The translations under genes were made by a program, and so were the position numbers. A model generated the notes under the pieces. That model had not been told where the DNA came from. It worked only from the letters and a program-made list of their open reading frames with translations, and did no database searches. Below are positions 2,982-5,846 of a DNA stretch of 5,846 nucleotides, piece by piece (position 1 is the stretch's first letter; every line of letters starts with the position of its first letter). The DNA comes from DATLBY01 sp035526665 (GTDB lineage: Bacteria > Acidobacteriota > Terriglobia > Bryobacterales > Bryobacteraceae). The DNA lies in assembly GCA_035526665.1 (NCBI GenBank), contig DATLBY010000128.1:1-5846 (forward strand), read 5' to 3'.

Positions 2982-5846
2982 ATGCCACGTTGCCAGCTGT
3001 TTGCATGTCTTCTTTTCGCTGTATCCTGGATTCCACAGGCGTCGGCGCAGCAGTCCCTGGGCAGTATCGCCGGCAAGGTTACCGATCCGCAGGGCCGCTC
3101 GATTCCAGCCGCCGCCGTGACGGTCACCAACACGGAAACCAATAGCGCGCGGCACGCAGTCACCGACGAGACCGGGTATTACGAAGTGAGCCTCTTGAAT
3201 CCCGGCGTCTATTCCGTCGCGGCCGAAGCTCCGGGCTTTAAGAAAGCCCTGCGCGGCGGTCTCACCCTGAATGTGGCGAGCCGCCTGGATCTTGACCTGC
3301 AACTGCAGATCGGGCAGGCTACCGAAATAGTCGAGGTTACGTCGGAGGCTCCGCTGCTGGAAACCTCCAAAGCGTCGGGCGGGCGCGTGATCGACAATCA
3401 CCAGATCATGCAGCTCCCCTTCTCGGATATGAATCCCTTCGCGCTCGCGACCCTGGCCGCTGGGATGCAGTGGACCGGGCAGCCGGAATACCGGCGTCCC
3501 TTCGACAATGGCGGGACCTCCTCGTTCAATACTGCCGGCGGCGTCGGTTCCAACGAATACACCATCGATGGCGCTCCCGCTACCGGAACCGGACGCCGGG
3601 TAGGTTACGTGCCTCCATCCGATGCCGTGGATGAGTTCAAACTGGAGACTTCGAGCTTCGACGCGTCTTACGGCCACAGCTCCGGCGCCACCATCAACGT
3701 CAGCACCAAATCCGGCACCAATACCTATCACGGTTCGCTCTACGACCAGCACTGGCAGCAGCGCTGGAATGCCACCCAGCACTTCAGCCGCCTGGCCTTC
3801 AACGATGCCGTGCGGCAAGGCAAGACCAGGCCCGACGCGCAGCGGCAGGCTCCCGGACGATCAAATAACTTCGGCGGCACACTGGGTGGACCTATCCGGA
3901 TCCCCAAGGTCTACAACGGCCGCGACAAGCTCTTTTTCTTCTTCAGCTACAACGGTATCTACCAGAGCAAAGCCGAAACCACCGATTCGGTCAACCGGAG
4001 TGTTCCCAAACTCGCCTGGCGGCAGGGAGATTTCTCCGACCTGCTGGCCATCGATCCGGTGAAGTACACCATCTATGATCCGCGCACGGCGCGCCTGGTG
4101 AACGGCCGCGTGGTCCGCGATCCTTTTCCGGGCAATAAAGGCATTCCGGTGCTGAACCCGATGTACGATTTCTACGCGAAGCTTTACCCCGCCCCGAACA
4201 ATGTTCCCGGCCTGGTGACTCCCGAGGGAACGAATAACTATCTGGCGACGGCGCTGCCGAAGAATGAGAAGTTCAACTCGCTCATCAACCGGGTTGATTA
4301 CAACATCTCCGATCGCCATCGAGTGTTCGGCCGGTGGTACTGGAACCACCGCCTCGCCGACGAGTACGACTGGACCTACGAAACAGCGCGCGGACTGCAC
4401 ACCAACGGCCTTACGCGCATTAACAAAGGCATCGGCGGGGATTACATCTGGACCATCAACAACAGGAACATCGTCGATTTTGGCGTCAATGCGACCCGGT
4501 TTAACGAAGGCAGCCAGTCGCCCTTGCGGACGCAGTATAAAGCGGCCGACGTGAAGCTGCCCGCCTACATCGATCAAAAAGCCGGCGATCTCCACGAGCT
4601 GCCGCGCATCAGCTTCAGCAACCTGGAAAGTGTGGGCGACAGCTATCCGGCGATCACCACGCGCGGGACCGTGGGCGAGACCAAGGCGCAGGTGACATCC
4701 ATCCTCGGCCGCCACTCCATGAAGTATGGTTTCGAAGAGCGCCGCTACTGGTTTACCTCGGCTGGTCCGGGTAACACCGCGGGGAACTATACCTTCAACA
4801 ACAACTTTACGAAGGCCGCCGACAACACAACCACTGCCTCCAACACCGGTCTGGAATGGGCCGCGTTCATGATGGGGCTGCCCTCCGGCATCAGCATCGA
4901 TACCAACGATTCGGCCTATTGGAAAACTCCTTGGCGATCGCTCTACTTGCAGGACGAGTGGCGAATCCATTCCAGGGCGACCTTGAGTCTGGGGCTGCGC
5001 TTCGAACATGAAGGAGGCACCAGCGAGCGATTCAACCGGGGACTCGCGGGGGGCTTCGACTTCACCTCCAAGCTGCCGTTCACCGATGCGGTGCAGGCTG
5101 CCTATGCGGCGAGTCCGCTGAGCGAGCTGCCGGCGAGCCAGTTCCAGGTTCTGGGCGGATCCTATTACCTGGGCGAAAGCGGAAAGACCACCTGGACTAA
5201 TGGAGTGAACCACTTCATGCCGCGCATCGGCCTGGTGTATTCGCTGAACGACAAGACGGTGATCCGGACCGGTTACGGCACCTACTATGACAGCTTCAAT
5301 GTGACCAATGACCGGCCGGGCCAGGACGGCTTCAGCCAGGCTACGGGCACCACGTTGACCAACGATCAGGGACTGACGTTCTGCTGCGGAGTGGGCGCCG
5401 CTGCCAGCCTGGCGCAGGGGCGGACTCCATTGGCCGATCCATTCCCGGTGCGCACGGATGGGACGCGCTTCGATTCGCCGTACGGCAATAAAATCGGACC
5501 GTTGATCCGCTTTGGCCGTGGGTTCTCCTATGTGCCGCGCGAGTACAGCCCTGCCGGACAGCAGCGCTGGCGCTTCGGCGTGCAGCGGGAAATCCGCAAG
5601 GATATGGTTGTCGAGGTCTCCTACAACGGGGCCTTCGCCCGCATCCCCGTGAACCAGCGGATCGATTACCTCCCCTCCAAATACTGGGCGACCGGAAACA
5701 CCCGCAATCAGGCGGTGGATGACGACCTGAATACCAACGTGCCCAATCCTTTCAACATCAAGAACTATCCCGATATGCAGAACTCCAATCCGGTGCTGTA
5801 CAAGTACCTGGGAACGCAGGGATTCTTCACCAGTTCCACAATCCGG
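2982..5846 (+). CDS. Oar-like TonB-dependent receptor with carboxypeptidase-regulatory domain, truncated by window edge
   Basis: The frame is open for 955 codons to the last base; the C-terminus lies beyond the window. Residues 1-22 are a Sec signal peptide ending ASA before QQSLGS. Residues about 26-105 are a carboxypeptidase-regulatory/Cna-B-like beta-sandwich (GSIAGKVTDPQGRSIPAAAV, DETGYYEVSLLNPGVYSV). A TonB-box-like EIVEVTS is at 115-121. The plug covers about 122-245, with the typical EYTIDG (192-197) and GATINVSTKSGTNTYHGSLY. The barrel follows, with strands such as DKLFFFFSYNG (315-325), RVDYNISDRHRVFGRWYW (437-454), YLQDEWRIHSRATLSLGLRF (655-674), MPRIGLVYSLNDKTVIRTGYG (from 746) and WRFGVQREIRKDMVVEVSYNG (from 863). 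Family members usually have about 1000-1200 residues, so most of the gene is present. It should sit in the outer membrane and import a large or scarce substrate, perhaps a glycan or peptide; the substrate cannot be told. It is transcribed divergently from the CWC operon. Confidence 0.93.
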   Translation, partial: MPRCQLFACLLFAVSWIPQASAQQSLGSIAGKVTDPQGRSIPAAAVTVTNTETNSARHAVTDETGYYEVSLLNPGVYSVAAEAPGFKKALRGGLTLNVASRLDLDLQLQIGQATEIVEVTSEAPLLETSKASGGRVIDNHQIMQLPFSDMNPFALATLAAGMQWTGQPEYRRPFDNGGTSSFNTAGGVGSNEYTIDGAPATGTGRRVGYVPPSDAVDEFKLETSSFDASYGHSSGATINVSTKSGTNTYHGSLYDQHWQQRWNATQHFSRLAFNDAVRQGKTRPDAQRQAPGRSNNFGGTLGGPIRIPKVYNGRDKLFFFFSYNGIYQSKAETTDSVNRSVPKLAWRQGDFSDLLAIDPVKYTIYDPRTARLVNGRVVRDPFPGNKGIPVLNPMYDFYAKLYPAPNNVPGLVTPEGTNNYLATALPKNEKFNSLINRVDYNISDRHRVFGRWYWNHRLADEYDWTYETARGLHTNGLTRINKGIGGDYIWTINNRNIVDFGVNATRFNEGSQSPLRTQYKAADVKLPAYIDQKAGDLHELPRISFSNLESVGDSYPAITTRGTVGETKAQVTSILGRHSMKYGFEERRYWFTSAGPGNTAGNYTFNNNFTKAADNTTTASNTGLEWAAFMMGLPSGISIDTNDSAYWKTPWRSLYLQDEWRIHSRATLSLGLRFEHEGGTSERFNRGLAGGFDFTSKLPFTDAVQAAYAASPLSELPASQFQVLGGSYYLGESGKTTWTNGVNHFMPRIGLVYSLNDKTVIRTGYGTYYDSFNVTNDRPGQDGFSQATGTTLTNDQGLTFCCGVGAAASLAQGRTPLADPFPVRTDGTRFDSPYGNKIGPLIRFGRGFSYVPREYSPAGQQRWRFGVQREIRKDMVVEVSYNGAFARIPVNQRIDYLPSKYWATGNTRNQAVDDDLNTNVPNPFNIKNYPDMQNSNPVLYKYLGTQGFFTSSTIR

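Noticed and set aside
2769..3818. Upstream 350 codons of the minus-strand frame that ends in the CWC gene
   Set aside because: They run antisense to the receptor's signal peptide, regulatory domain and plug and across the divergent control region. The CWC protein has its own RBS and start at 2768.
3861..5213. 450-codon open frame on the minus strand opposite the TonB receptor
   Set aside because: It is the antisense shadow of a well-supported receptor frame. Its translation shows no recognisable domain and it arises from GC-rich codon use.

Overview
The window most likely comes from a soil-type Acidobacteriota genome (Solibacter/Bryobacter-like is a guess). The main evidence is the right half. 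It holds a long, window-truncated Oar-like TonB-dependent receptor with an N-terminal carboxypeptidase-regulatory (Cna-B-like) domain, a protein type strongly expanded in that phylum. The fairly GC-rich coding sequence fits. There are no tRNAs, rRNAs, CRISPR arrays or transposase genes.

Layout, left to right. Positions 1-253 (minus strand) hold the 5' end of a gene for a twin-arginine (Tat) exported protein. Its reading frame is broken inside the signal peptide by an exact 13-bp tandem duplication (copies at 199-211 and 212-224). Removing one copy restores an open frame to the window edge. Positions 254-340 are a short intergenic leader with nested inverted repeats. Positions 341-1513 (minus) encode a zinc-dependent alcohol dehydrogenase of the glutathione-independent formaldehyde dehydrogenase-like group. 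Positions 1557-2522 (minus) encode a two-part protein, an N-terminal membrane-like region joined to a SRPBCC (polyketide cyclase/START-like) domain. Positions 2577-2768 (minus) encode a 63-residue cysteine-rich CWC-type protein. Positions 2769-2981 form a divergent control region with a good minus-strand promoter candidate and a palindrome over its -35 box. From 2982 to the right edge (plus) runs the TonB-dependent receptor.

The minus-strand genes are closely spaced (54, 43 and 87 bp) and probably form one operon read from about 2810 leftwards: CWC protein, SRPBCC membrane protein, dehydrogenase, then the Tat-exported protein. A role in handling an aldehyde, alcohol or hydrophobic small molecule under stress is plausible from the families, but it is inference. 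The receptor is divergently transcribed and may share control elements with the operon or simply be an adjacent transport gene.

The observations most worth following up are the frame-breaking 13-bp duplication in the Tat gene, the palindrome over the operon promoter, and the small CWC gene at the head of the operon, which lies within a longer antisense open frame and is easy to miss. I see no clear evidence for a wholly new multi-gene system.
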